In this document: in pieces, positions 48,467-59,695 of the stretch
How the letters are laid out: each line of letters opens with the position of its first letter
How positions within the stretch are numbered: position 1 is the stretch's first letter
NCBI RefSeq assembly: GCF_020497125.1
Contig: NC_059082.1
Location: forward strand, 22,156,965 to 22,220,964
Direction: 5' to 3'
From: Mauremys mutica
Lineage: Eukaryota > Chordata > Testudines > Geoemydidae
Length of the DNA: 64,000 nt
Program-made: the position numbers and the translations under genes
Notes under the pieces: model-generated
What the model was told of the DNA's origin: nothing
What the model saw: the letters and a program-made list of their open reading frames with translations, nothing else
Databases searched by the model: none

Positions 48467-48735
48467 GGGTACGTCTATACTACCTGCTGGATTGGCGGGT
48501 AGTGTTCGATGTATCGGGGATCGATTTATCGCGTCTCATCTGGATGCAATAAATCGATCCACTAATTGACGCTCGTACTCCACCTCGACAGGAGGAATAA
48601 GCGGAGTCGACAGGGGAGCCGCGCAGTCGACTCGCCGCCGTGAGGACGGCCAGGTAAGTCGAACTAAGATACGCGAATAGCGTAGCTGAAGTTGCATATC
48701 TTAGTTTGAACCCCCCTGCTAGTGTAGCCCAGGCC
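48467..48735. mobile_element. Harbinger-like MITE, copy 2
   Basis: 269 bp, ends GGGTACGTCTATACTACC / AGTGTAGCCCAGGCC, exact TGA on both sides (48464-48466 and 48736-48738). The interior shares GGGGATCGATTTATCGCGTCT and GTGAGGACGG with copy 1 but in the opposite orientation. Confidence 0.85.
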
Positions 48736-48738
48736 TGA

Positions 48739-49563
48739 ACTACAATTTCTCTGCACGGCTTGTGCCCCGGGACTCATCTGAAGGATCAATGTTCTTATTG
48801 AGCGTGTCTGGAAATCCTCTCTTAGTGTATCGAGGTTCATATGTCACTGCTAAGCTGGAGTCATCTGTACCCAACCAGCATGTGCAGTAATTAATCAGTA
48901 GTTTCCGCATAGTGTTCCAAGTCCATTTGTGCCTTTATAACACAGCAGCTTTAATTTCCTTTGCATCAACAGTTTGGAATGGAGAGGTCTTTAGTTTTTA
49001 TTAAAGGTTATGGAGCCAAGATTCCAGTTCTATTTTAACACCCACATCAATAGTAAATTTAATCTGCTGCTCTATTTGTTTTTGGGCCAGTTTTGATTTT
49101 GAAAATATTACGTTGAAGAGTGTTATTTATATGTGCATGTTTCTCTGTGCAAAGCTATGTGTGTAGTATGTGTAGCTTTCTGTGAGCGTTTGGGATGAAA
49201 TATAAATGTTACTGATAAAATAACTCCTCATTAATCTGGCTCAGCGGAAGGCAACAAATACTGTACCACTGCCTCAGAAATGGTTATTGCTTGTTCCCAG
49301 TTAGTGGGAGCACCTTGAATCAAAGCCCTGAGACTAGAGATGGTGATGTATGACCTTCATTGTTCATTTCTACCCTGCATGATATTTACCCAGCACTAAC
49401 TAAACTCCTGAAGTTCTGTCCAGGCTTAGAGTAAACGGGATAGATTCTCTGGGGTGCAGTCTCTCTCTCAGCTGTTCCAAAGTCAAGAAGTGCTCAGAAA
49501 GTTACAGTTACAAGTACAGTGTTGAGATTTTACAGTCGGATACTGTTGACTTTGTTTGATTTA
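48739..49563. other. AT-rich stretch, nothing recognised
   Basis: About 0.8 kb with no recognisable repeat or exon. Confidence 0.35.
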
Positions 49564-49576
49564 CTAATATTAAAGT

Positions 49577-49713
49577 ATGCAGTGGTGGTGTAGCTGTGTC
49601 GGTTCCTGGATATTAGAGACAAGGTGGGTGAGGTAATATCTTCTATCAAAAGCTTGTCTCTTGCCAACAGAAGTTGCTCCAATAAAAGATATTTCCTCAC
49701 CCACCTTGTCTCT
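49577..49713. mobile_element. 137-bp PLE-type fold-back with 13-bp target duplication
   Basis: Starts with GCAGTGGTGGTGTAGCTGTG. Contains GAGACAAGGTGGGTGAGGTAA and its inverted copy TTCCTCACCCACCTTGTCTC. Flanked by CTAATATTAAAGT at 49564-49576 and again at 49714-49726. The 13-bp direct repeat indicates insertion by target-primed reverse transcription, as for PLEs. Confidence 0.8.
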
Positions 49714-49726
49714 CTAATATTAAAGT

Positions 49727-52306
49727 GTAAATTAAGTTCTAGGAACTATCTGGTGTAGTGTGGCAACAATGATATTAAATAACTAAGGCAGATGTTTGCT
49801 GTAGACTGTATGTATTGTACGAAGTCAGGCTACAGCTAGGAATTGTTTGTTGTGTTGTATCCAAATATTAAGCAAAGTCCTCGTCCCCCGTTTTTGCCAG
49901 TCAGCAATATCATCTTTCAGAAGGACCAGTATTTCTCCAGGAGGCATGCACTGTAAAACTCAGCCTTCCTCTGTGCTGTGCTAGCTACTGTCCAGCCAAT
50001 CAGTCCGTGGCAACAGCTTGGGAGCTTTAGAGAAGTGTTGATCTTGCTTATTTAAGTATTGCTGCATGTAGGGGTCGGCTGCCTTTGCCATCCTTACTGA
50101 AGGAGACAGTGAACGAGTTCCAGGCAGCTTATGTTTCATTCACCAGACTCACAAAATGATAGCACCTGCCTTGCCTTACAACAATAGACACGGGCTAGGG
50201 CCACAAGGCTAGGAACCAGACCCAAACTTCTCAAACCTTTAGAGATGCTCGTATCCAGAGCTCTGGTTGAGCCCAATTCTTTAGAGTTTGGTGAATTATT
50301 TCAGCTAAAATAAACCATTCATGTTGATTTACACTGAACGTGAATGAGCTAAGATGTCAGAATAGGAACCCAATTATCAAATCAAAATATTCAGATAAAC
50401 TCAATCACTGTCACCATGATGAAATTACCACCCCACCCCCCTTTAATTGCATTGAGGTGGGGTTTATTAATGTTAAAGCACTGGAACTTCATGAGCTGCC
50501 TCTGCTGACAAATGTTTCTCACAGCTAGATATTCTAAACAACCCTGCAGGTAAGCCTTACGATATGGGGATACCAGAAATGTGCCCAGGCACCCAAGATA
50601 AAGCAAACAAAGCAACAAGCAGACCTGAACTGTAGAATAAACAGTACCACAGGGTATTAAACAACAGTGTGACACAGGAGTAATGAGGTCACCTGGAAGG
50701 CACAGACAGTCATTAGAAATCTGAGTTTCCAGGCCCTGTGACAAAGGGACATAAAGCCATCGCCTGGGCTTCTGAGAAAAGATTATGCCTAAAGGAAAGG
50801 AATAAAATAGATCAGTCTGTGGGTGGAGTGAATTGTGTTTCAAAGTACAGGGAGGGGAACACTAGAATCTGAAATAAAACAGAAAGGGGATTCTGCTTTT
50901 GATTGTACAGAGGAAAAGGTTAATAATTCAGTGAAAGAAATGGAGAGACCAGCTCTAATTCTCATGGCTGTTTACCATGGTATTGCTCTGGATTGTCACT
51001 CCATTTTAGGGTTTTCTAGAAAGCTTACTGCATCTAAGCTCAGTTTCACAGCTGCAGGGTGAGGAGATGGTGATGGCAGAAGATATTTGCTGGTGAGACT
51101 TGTGTCAAATTGCTGCTTACTGTTGGTGACAGGCAAGCCCCTTGAATTTCAAACCCCACAACATATTCATAGTGTTGTTACTCCTGGCATCTTGTGTCCC
51201 TAGAAGGATGATTTAAAAGGGAGCAAAATACAGCACATGAATGAGAGTATGAATGCTGATTCTGAGACTGCTGAAAGTCTCTTTTCACCTCTTTCTTTAC
51301 TGAAACCCTCTCCAACCATTCTCCCCCCCCCCCCCCGCTTTAATTTCCACAGAGTCCAGCATCCATCTGTTCTTGTGTGGTGTCTCTGCAAATGATATTA
51401 ACAACACATGGCAACTATTTTTTTTAAAAATAGACTGCCCCACTATGCCTGCTCTATTCTTTGGCACGAGGAGTTTGCTTTTTCTGAAGATGAACTCCAC
51501 TGCTGGTAGGGAACCTGGCAGAATTGCAGAACTAACTGTCACAATTAGCTAATTCACCTGAATGGAGTTATCCACAGGAAGTAGTTCCTTACTGTGGTAT
51601 CTGGTCAGATAGCTCTCAGCAGCTGAATAGATATTTTCATTTGTCTCCAAAGCTGTAAGGCCATCAGAAGAATTAATTGATAGAATCCAGACCCACCTTA
51701 TGTAAACTCCAGTCCTGTAGATAATCAAACAGATACTCTGTAACCTGCTTCATGTCTTAACTCCCTTTTAGGCAATTGCTTCAGGCTGTTCTGAATTAGT
51801 TTCTTAACCCCTGGCCACATGAATAGGTTTGTGAGATTGAAAAGGTGTTTTCTGTTTCTCAGCATTAATTTTCTGCTGTTTCCTGATTAGTTGACCTGGC
51901 ACGTTCTCTTCATGTAGCATGAAACAATCACTGAACTCATTAGCATTTAGTGTCAAACTTGAGCTTACTGTATTTTTCTTTGCAAGATTGTACTGAAAAA
52001 GATGAGAGCCATTGGTATAAAACACCTTCCTTAACTGAAAAGTCCAGAGGATTTTTCTTCATCAAAAAGTGCATTATGCCATTAATACTAGCAGCACCCC
52101 AGTTTACCTGTGATGAGAGACTCCCTCACTCATTATTATTGTTTATATTTCAGTAGCAGCTAAACAGGATTGGGGCTTCACTGTGGTAGGCACTTTACAT
52201 AGGCATCCCTGCTCCCTAAAAGAACATACAGACCCTGGAGAGGGGATTCCATCAGATGAGTAGCGATAAGGGTGATAGCAGATAAATGCCGCGTTGTTGT
52301 AGCTGG
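49727..52306. other. Stretch with no gene recognised
   Basis: Mostly unique-looking sequence with a poly-C run at about 51325-51337. A SINE-like tail (about 52145-52240, reverse strand) resembles the one at 6845-6925. No exon seen; the 150-codon minus ORF at 50391-50843 has no family resemblance. Confidence 0.4.
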
Positions 52307-52668
52307 GGTGAAACGTTGTAAAATCATAAAGACAATCTGCATCTAAAGGCATGGAACTAACCTGACATAGTAGAGAGACAAGGTGAATGAGGTAATATAT
52401 TTTATTGGACCAACTTCTGTTGGTGAGAGAGACAAGCTTTTGAGGTTCTACAGAGCTCTTCTTCAGGTCTGGGAAACATATTCAGAGTCACATCTAAATA
52501 CAAGGTGGAACAAATTGTTTCCCAGACCTGAAGAAAGCTGGTCTCTCTCATCAACAGCAGTTGGTCTAATAAAATACATTACCTCACCCACCTTGTCTCT
52601 CTATGTCAGGTTAGTTCCATGTCTTTAGACACAGATGTCTTTATGGTTTTACAACATGTTTCACAGAC
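52307..52668. mobile_element. About 360-bp PLE-type inverted repeat
   Basis: Two arms of about 150-165 bp in opposite orientation: GTTGTAAAATCATAAAGACA ... AGGCATGGAACTAACCTGAC ... GACAAGGTGAATGAGG ... TTCTTCAGGTCTGGGAAA on the left, and the reverse complement of each block on the right, ending ... GTTTTACAACATG. A spacer of about 50 bp separates them. The TTATTGGACCAACTTCTGTTGG and TTCTTCAGGTCTGGG motifs are known from reptile PLE repeats. Confidence 0.75.
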
Positions 52669-54125
52669 AGGGATCCAAAGATTATGGCCACTTGTCCAAA
52701 GCCATAGAAGGAGTCCACATCAGAGCAAGGATTAGAACCAGTGTAGGTATTTGGAAGCCAAATTCTTCTAAGTTACACCTGTGCAACTCCACTGCCTTTA
52801 GGTGTAACCGAGAAGAATTTGACCCTCACTGTCTTGCCTTCAAGCAAAAAGTGGTGGGAAGGTCTGATTCTGCACTGCTTTGCCCTACATGCAGTCATTG
52901 ACTCTGATGTAAAGAGACAGCAGAGAGGGTGTAAATGCTACCACATCTGTAAGCATAGGGAGAATTCTGTTGGTATCATTTCATACCCACGTGGTCCTAA
53001 TTGAGCCTGGGTGTGAAGGACCACACAAGGTGTAGGACTAGAGAATCCAGGTCAAGTTTGCTTTTCTGTAACAGATATTCCAATAGCCGTAATTTTAATG
53101 GGGAACCAGAAAGAACCTTTCCCTCCAACTTTCAGCCAGCCCCGAAGGGAGGGAAGGGGAAGAGGTGAAGACCAAAACTGTCTCAGATCTGTGAACAGTC
53201 TCCTCTCTCCTCTGCTCTGTGCTAGGGCTCTGCTCAGCAGTGCCACACTCAACCATCAGGGGGAACTAGAAGGCAGAGGAGAGCTGCTTTCTGCCAACAG
53301 GCTGCATCCCCACCAGCCTGTGCTGTGTTTGTGGAGGTGTCATGTCACGGATTCACAGGATCAGTGAGATGCCCCCAGCTTTGGAACATCTCTTGGAGGA
53401 ACCCCCTGCAATCTGCAGGAACCCCCTGCAATCTGCTACGGGCAGGGATGGATTACGGTTATGAGGGGCCTACGGCTAATGGGAGGGAAAGGGCTAAGTA
53501 TGAACTACATATTGCAAAAAAAATTATGAAGTCATCGAACATTATCTACACACATATTGACATATTATTTATTTATGTAAAATTAACAAGTTTATTCTAC
53601 TCTCACTACACTCAATTCTTCAAATACTTCTGAGTAAGAGGTAGCATGAGGGATGCTACACTGTCCTTCTCATAGGCCTCCTTCCTCCTAAGTAGTGGAG
53701 TGCTCAGCTGTATGAGGGTGAACCCTACAACATTCCCCATCCTGCTCACCTCTTTTAGCCTTGTGCATCTACCCTCAGCTCTCCCCGGGCACAGTGCAAA
53801 GCCAAGCCCTGCAGGTGTTTCCCCCAAGCTATGGCCTCTACACCACACACCCTATCTCACTCTGACTGCAGTCTGGGAGGCAGCCAGCTTTTATTATGTT
53901 AAAAGAAAACCACACAGGTGTAAAATCTACTGAAATAGAGGAAATAGTAGTGGGAAAATTACACAGGATGGCATTGTATTTTAGGCTGTCTTGCTTTGAA
54001 AGCCTCCTCCCAGTGTTGCACTGGCTGAGGACAATGAATTACTGTTTTCACATTGAACCCAAATATTATTTGTGGGATGATACCCAGTTTGTGTAGTTAA
54101 TCTCCAGTGATTCACCACATCAGGC
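52669..54125. other. Stretch with no gene recognised
   Basis: Contains a fold-back fragment at about 52752-52828 (TTCTTCTAAGTTACACCTG / GGTGTAACCGAGAAGAA) and a 20-bp tandem duplication GGAACCCCCTGCAATCTGCA at 53398-53438. No exon recognised. Confidence 0.45.
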
Positions 54126-54602
54126 CAGGGCCGGTGCAAGGATGTTTCGCGCCCTAGGCAAAACTTTCACCTTGCGCCATCCCCCCCACCCCGTGCCCCC
54201 ACACGGAGGTGCCCCCCCTGCGGCAGCTCCCTCCCTCCGCCCTGAGGCATCCCCCCTGCGGCAGCTCCCCCCCCCCACCCTGAGGTACCCCCCTAAGCTG
54301 ATTGGCGCCGCAAGCCTGGGAGGCAGGAGAAGTGAAGCAGCCACGGCGTGCTCGGGGAGGAGGTGAGGAAGGGGTGAGCTGGGGTGGGGAGTTCCCCTGC
54401 GTGCCTGCTCCCTCCCCACGTACTTGCTGCAGGCGGCCCTCCCCGCACTCCTCTGCCCAGCTCCCTCCGCCTAAATGCCAGCGGCGACCGGGGCAGCCAA
54501 AGATCCAGCTGCTGCAGTCACTGCCGAAGAAAATGGCGCCCCCCCCAAATGCCAGTGCCCTAGGCGACCGCCTAGGTCGTCTAAATGGTTGCACTGGCTC
54601 TG
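54126..54602. mobile_element. 477-bp hAT-type element
   Basis: Ends CAGGGCCGGTGCAAGGATG / GGTTGCACTGGCTCTG, with GCGCCCTAGGCAAAAC and GCCCTAGGCGACCGCCTAGG inside. The C-rich, Pro-rich interior gives spurious ORFs on both strands. No clear 8-bp duplication. Confidence 0.65.
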
Positions 54603-56451
54603 GACACAGATCTTTAGATGGTTGCCCAGTCATAATATTTAGCATCTGTACTATGTTAGCTCTTCAAAATCACGGTACAAACATTAAACAAACTTAATCT
54701 AAAGCCTTTCAGCTTTTAAATGACTAGGAGTTGACAAAACAGAGCTATTCTCTGTTGTGTTCTCTGTCCCCCTGAACAAAAAGACTTTCACTGAAAATCA
54801 GCATTTTAAAAGAATCATTAAGGATCTTTCAAAAGATCAGTCCAACCAAGCCTGCTGTAGTGACACCCTGGTTACATCGGATCTTTTGTTTGTTTAAGGC
54901 TGGTGTAGAATGAAGGGAGAGCTTCCTGTTTCATCTGCATGTGTAAATAAAGCAGATCATGCTTTTTATTTTATTTTTTTAATTTTTTTTGTCTTAAAGT
55001 GCTCAGAGTTTAGGGGAGGAAAGTGAATGAGATTCTGCTTATACCAGGTGTGAAAAAGCAGAAGGGCCCAAAAACTATTCTTGTGCAAAAATCTGTTCTC
55101 CCTGAAGTCAATATGGCTACACAGTTGTAACTGTCAACAGGAATTGGCCTGTGTTCTCATTCCCTTCTCGAATCTCATTCCATGCTTACTCAACATTTTC
55201 CACTTGGGAAAAATTTAGTTTGAGTTGGGGCAGAAAAATGAGGACTAACTTCAGGTTTATTTAGCTCTTAAGTTTCTGAATGAAACTCAAAAGAAATTAA
55301 ATGTGAGGTACTTTTATGATGGATTGAACTGCTAGCGAACCAGCAAATGGACAGAACCTGCCTTTAGCTTATCCAGACAGTCTTTCTATCATAGCCTGCT
55401 AAGAAGTGGATTTAAAATCCTTGAGGGAGAAACCTACAACATTGTGTGTTGAGCTTCCTACAGTGCTTCTGCAACCCCTTAAAAGTACAAAGATGTGTTG
55501 GCCTGTGGAACTAGGTTGAGTATAAGGAAAGAAATTGGTTGCCTGTGCATCCCCGTACAGAGAAATACATCAAAGAAAAAAATGGGTAGCAATATAAAAT
55601 ATAGCAGGAACCTGAGGCACACATGGGATTCATAAAAAAATTACAAAAAATTCCCACTTCATCACAGGCGGGAAGAGAGAGAGGTCCCACTTGGAATCCA
55701 GAGGGGAAGGTACCTCTGCCAGGGGGTGAGTCCCCTGTCCCCGTTGGGGGATAAAGAGCCCCTGGTGTTGGAGATGGAGAAGAAGGGGTATCCAGAGTCT
55801 TGCCCAGGGTGGGGAGTGTGGGAGGAGGATCCCGTATGGTTACCACCTCTCCAGGCTTTCCCAGGGCCGTTCTTTTTTTTGAGGTATCTGTCAAGGTGCT
55901 CTGTACATGGTGCCAGCTGTCCAGTTTATGAGCTCGGGATCATCCCAATGTCCTCGAGTTTTTTACCTCAGAGGTGGCAACACAAGGTACCTACAGCCCT
56001 GACCTGAGGGGAGGGGTGCAGGCAGAGGAGTGGATAGAGCTCCTGGCCTGGGAAGAGGGGATTTGAGAAGAGTGCAAAGAGCTCCTGGCTTGGGAAGAGA
56101 ACACATAAGTATTTGCTTATATATTAATATTTTTAAAATGCTCTTGCATGTGCGTACACACTCACTGTCATTGCATTGCTCAGTGGGTATAATGTGAGCT
56201 ATAACATACGTTGGGGTGGAGCTGGGAATAGGGCAGGTGAAGGGGCTGAACTTGTCTATTCAGCCATCATTCTCTCCCTACCAACACTGGGAGAATCCTG
56301 CCCTTGGATGTTCCTAGCCACGTCGGCCCATCCCCTCTGCGTCTGTCCCTTTTTGAAGAGGCCATTGCGTTTTGATATGAGTGATCCATGTGTGATGTCT
56401 TGTTGTGACCTGAGAACATAACTTCCTTTGGTCAGAGTCCTGGAGTGTGTA

Positions 56452-56500
<49 letters not shown>

Positions 56501-56753
56501 CAGCAGAGGAACACGCAATGTAGCTCCGGGGGGGCATGCTGAGATGGGCCTTACACTGAAAAGATATTATTGCCTCGGGCTGTATAATCCTGTCTCTGGA
56601 GCTGTGGCCAGCGAGGGTCTCTGGCAATGGGGTCCCAATGGAGCCATGAGGCCAGGGAGACAAGGGAGTTCAGCTGTTGCAGAAGTACAGAGTCCCTGCA
56701 TGATTGGTCCTGGCCTTCCATAGATCCTGAGCGATCTGCCAGGTTTAGGGATG
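54603..56753. other. Stretch with no gene recognised
   Basis: AT-rich to mixed sequence with a (CA)n tract at 56455-56496. A diverged fold-back repeat may lie at about 55030-55150. Nothing coding was identified. Confidence 0.4.
56455..56496. repeat. (CA)n microsatellite
   Basis: About 21 uninterrupted CA units. It accounts for the Thr/His and Cys/Val repeats in ORFs over this site. Confidence 0.95.
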
Positions 56754-56758
56754 GTCCC

Positions 56759-57703
56759 TGTAAAGGTCTGGTATGGGGCTCGTCCTTCTCAGGCGCGGCG
56801 GGAAGCCAGGGCGCCTCCCTACAGGCAGCAGTCCACCCCTCCGCAAGGGCTGAGCAAACCAATAGTCTCTACCCATGGCCGAGTCCCGGCCCTTTAGCAG
56901 GGCCCGAGTAAACCCAGTGTCTATAAGCCCGGCCTTGAGCAAGCGGGGCAACAAGTTAGTTCAGGCTCAGGTCCTTCAGCAGGGCTGAGCAGCGAGCTAA
57001 ACAGTAGCAGTCTATATAGCCCAAGCCCTGGCTCAGGGCAGGGCAACAAACCCAGGTAAGGCTCAGACCCTTAGGCAGGGGCTGAGCAGCGAACTAAACA
57101 ATAGCAAAGGCCTCCTCAGGCCAGGGGAGTCTGCCACCCTGGGAAGGGTGGCAGGGGGGACGCAGGCCCTCCCGCTCCATTGCGTCCCAGCCCGGGGCCC
57201 TAGCAGCGGCAAAGACTCGCTGCTGTCAGTGGGGATCCTGACCGCAACACACTGACATAGGCTCAGGTATATCTGCAGCCTGACTGGGGTCGGCTACCCC
57301 CGGGCCACTTCCAATCTCCCCCTCCCTAGGTACCTGTCCCTCGCCAGCATCATCCGGTGGGTCCCAGACCATGGGCTCCTCCGGATACCGGGCGGAGGGG
57401 AGCTCAGGCGGCTCCTCCGGATACCGGGCGGAGGGGAGCTCAGGCGGCTCCTCCGGATACCGGGCGGAGGGGAGCTCAGGCGGCTCCTCTGGATACCGGG
57501 CGGAGGGGAGGCTGGCCCCGGCGGGAGCTCGAGCACCGACATCTGTCCTCTCCAGCAGCCTCCACCTAACTGAGCGCTTTTATACTTCCTGTCCCGCCCC
57601 TTGACTTCCAGGGGGCGGGGACAGGCGGCGGCTCCACTCACTCCGACGCCTGGTCTGGCTCGTCCTTCTCAGGCACGGCGGGGAGCCAGGGCGCCTCCCT
57701 ACA
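56759..57703 (-). mobile_element. Apparent 945-bp solo LTR
   Basis: Starts TG and ends CA on either strand and is flanked by an exact 5-bp duplication GTCCC (56754-56758 and 57704-57708), the hallmark of an LTR retroelement insertion. On the minus strand a TATA-like TATAAAAGCGCTCAG lies about 115-130 bp from the start. A GC-box-like GGGGCGGG lies just upstream. No gag, pol or env is present, so it is probably a solo LTR left by recombination. A segment of about 45 bp (TGTAGGGAGGCGCCCTGG ... GAAGGACGAG, minus strand) is repeated near both ends. A very short non-autonomous element is the alternative. Confidence 0.7.
57375..57514. repeat. 36-bp tandem repeat, about four copies
   Basis: Unit CTCCGGATACCGGGCGGAGG + GGAGCTCAGGCGGCTC, repeated about 3.9 times with a single-base change in the last copy. 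Because 36 is a multiple of 3, every frame stays open, giving SSGYRAEGSSGG on plus and SSPPPGIRRSRL on minus. It lies within the LTR, downstream of its TATA-like motif. Confidence 0.95.
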
Positions 57704-57794
57704 GTCCCTATGTGACCTTTTCACTGCAGTGTAAGGGGTTTGCTACAAGGAGATCCTAGCAGCATCTTCTTCCTTCAGAACCCCATCCTATGGA

Positions 57795-57971
57795 CAGGGC
57801 CGAGGGGGGGGGAGGGGAAAGCCGGTACAAATTATCGGGGCCCAGCAGTCTGGAAGGGGGCCCGGGGCCCAGCTTCCTTGCCTTCGTTGGCCCTGTTTAG
57901 CCAGTCTGCCCTTGCTGGAGGGCCTGAAAAAAATTTTTCACCGGGGCCCGAACCCGCTCTCAGCAGCCCTG
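57795..57971. mobile_element. 177-bp hAT MITE
   Basis: Ends CAGGGCCGAGG / CTCAGCAGCCCTG with 8-bp duplications CCTATGGA (57787-57794) and CCCATGGA (57972-57979), 7 of 8 identical. The interior is GGGGCCC-rich. It lies 92 bp from the LTR. Confidence 0.75.
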
Positions 57972-59442
57972 CCCATGGACTTTGATATCTGGGCTATATT
58001 AGGCAGGGAAGGTTGCTAGATAAGATAATATGGAAGCCATAAATTGAAGACTAAAATATACAGAATATAGCAACCTCCTTAAGTGGTTAAAATGGGCCCA
58101 CTTCCCATGTGCTCTCATCAGTCAGTTACTGGTTTAACTTCAGCTATCGCACATGTGTTCATTTCTTCTGTTACAAGTACGGTTCTACCCAATCCATGTA
58201 ATGGTTCACATACCTAGTCAATAGTAATTGAGGAGTTTTAACAATGAAGGCAGAGTAATCAAAAAAGGATGCTTTTAAAGTCAAAGTTTTAGATATGTGA
58301 CCATCTCAGATTTAAAGTAAAATTTGCTCCTGTGATCAGACCAAGCAGGATCAGAGGAGACATATATTCAATAATCTAATTTAAAATCTCCAAGAACCTG
58401 CTTCCAAGAACATCATCATCACTGAAGGCTGGAAGTGCCTTGGGTATAAAATGGGTCTGATGAGAACATTATTTTGTAAAGTTGTGTTTTTCCCTCATGG
58501 ATACCAAGTGCACTTAGTAATTTCTGTAAATGTTTAGAAAAATGACTCATAGAGCCTGAGAGAGCCTGGGGTTAGACACTGCAGTGATAAGTGCATTAGA
58601 AAGGAATAGGAGGCCAGGTAGACAGTGTTCGGCAGTAGTTTTGAGACTCAGGCTGTGAATTTAAAATGACCTAAATAACAAATTGCAGACTATACTCTGA
58701 GTGACAAAAAGCATAGATTTTAAAATGAAGATTTGTTCCATGCTCAACAAGTAAAGTAAACCTTTGTGTAGGAAGCGAAGTTGTGCCCTGCAGACTAACC
58801 ACATAAATTGCACAACAGTCCTTCCAGAATGCACTTGACAAGAGGAAGTAATATTAATTGAAATGCTTAATCATTCTGTACATTATAATTGTTCTCTTAA
58901 TACTGTTACAGAAAGAAAAACAAATAATACTAATTACTGGGACTGGTTTATGTAGTGACCTTCGCAATCCATAGTGATCACAGCTATTAGGTTTGTTTAA
59001 GTATAAATAAAAACTTGTTTTCAGTATTGGACTTTTTGCAAAAACTTAACACCCTTCTGTCCAGCTATTGCAGTATCAGATTAAAGACCATGCTAATTGC
59101 CAGTTATTGATTTTATTTTAGTGTCTTTGAAAAAATGTATGTCGTGTAAGGATAGGATTTTTCCCAATACACCAGCAAGGGCAGTGAAAAACAAATAATA
59201 TTCAGTTTTGATTTGTGAACTTGCAACATTTTTATCACCTCTCTCTTAAAAAATGAAGCTGATGCATTCTGGGATAACTAGAGTAAATCAAGAAGTGCAA
59301 ATGAATGGCATGAAATCAGGTTTCTCTTTTAAGCAGACCATTTTCTCCAAATATTGTTGCAACTTCCTCCATGTGTTTTTATAATAGCAGTAGTTTGATC
59401 TAGAAGGATTCTTGTTTTAATGAGTAAGGTGTCAAACAGAGA
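57972..59442. other. AT-rich stretch, nothing recognised
   Basis: About 1.5 kb without recognisable repeats or exons; presumably intronic or intergenic. Confidence 0.4.
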
Positions 59443-59695
59443 CGGGGGATGGTCTTGTGTGTAAGGCATTGGGCTTGGACTCGAGAGATTGGAGTGCATT
59501 CCCTGGCTCTGCCAGAGACTTCCTGTGTGACCTTGGGCGGGTCACTTAATCCCTCCGTGCCTCAGTTCCCCATCTGTAAAATGGAAATAATAATACTGCC
59601 TTTCTCTCACCCTTTATCTGTCTTGTATATTACTATGTGTTTATGTAATGCCCAGTCCAGGCCCCCCGATTTCAGCTGGGGCCTCTAGGCACTAC
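59443..59695 (+). mobile_element. MIR-type CORE-SINE, nearly full length
   Basis: tRNA-like head GGTCTTGTGTGTAAGGC (A-box region) and GGAGTGCATTCC (B-box region), followed by the CORE block CTGTGTGACCTTGGGCGGG, CTCAGTTCCCCATCTG and AAAATGGAAATAATAATACTG, and the tail GCTGGGGCCTCTAGGCACTAC. The order matches amniote CORE SINEs. Confidence 0.85.

Noticed and set aside
50391..50843. 150-codon minus-strand ORF
   Set aside because: No family resemblance and no nearby promoter features; composition is that of random open frame.
56256..56723. ORFs with Cys-Val or Thr-His repeats
   Set aside because: They are translations of the (CA)n microsatellite at 56455-56496.
57375..57514. CRISPR-like direct repeats
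   Set aside because: Repeats are contiguous with no spacers, and the genome is eukaryotic.
57294..57641. Possible repeat-protein gene (12-residue repeats)
   Set aside because: The 36-bp array lies inside an LTR-like unit with TG...CA ends and 5-bp duplication, and both strands are open because the unit length is a multiple of three.
59443..59520. A functional tRNA gene
   Set aside because: The A- and B-box-like sequences belong to a SINE head followed by the CORE block, and no cloverleaf with anticodon arm is evident.
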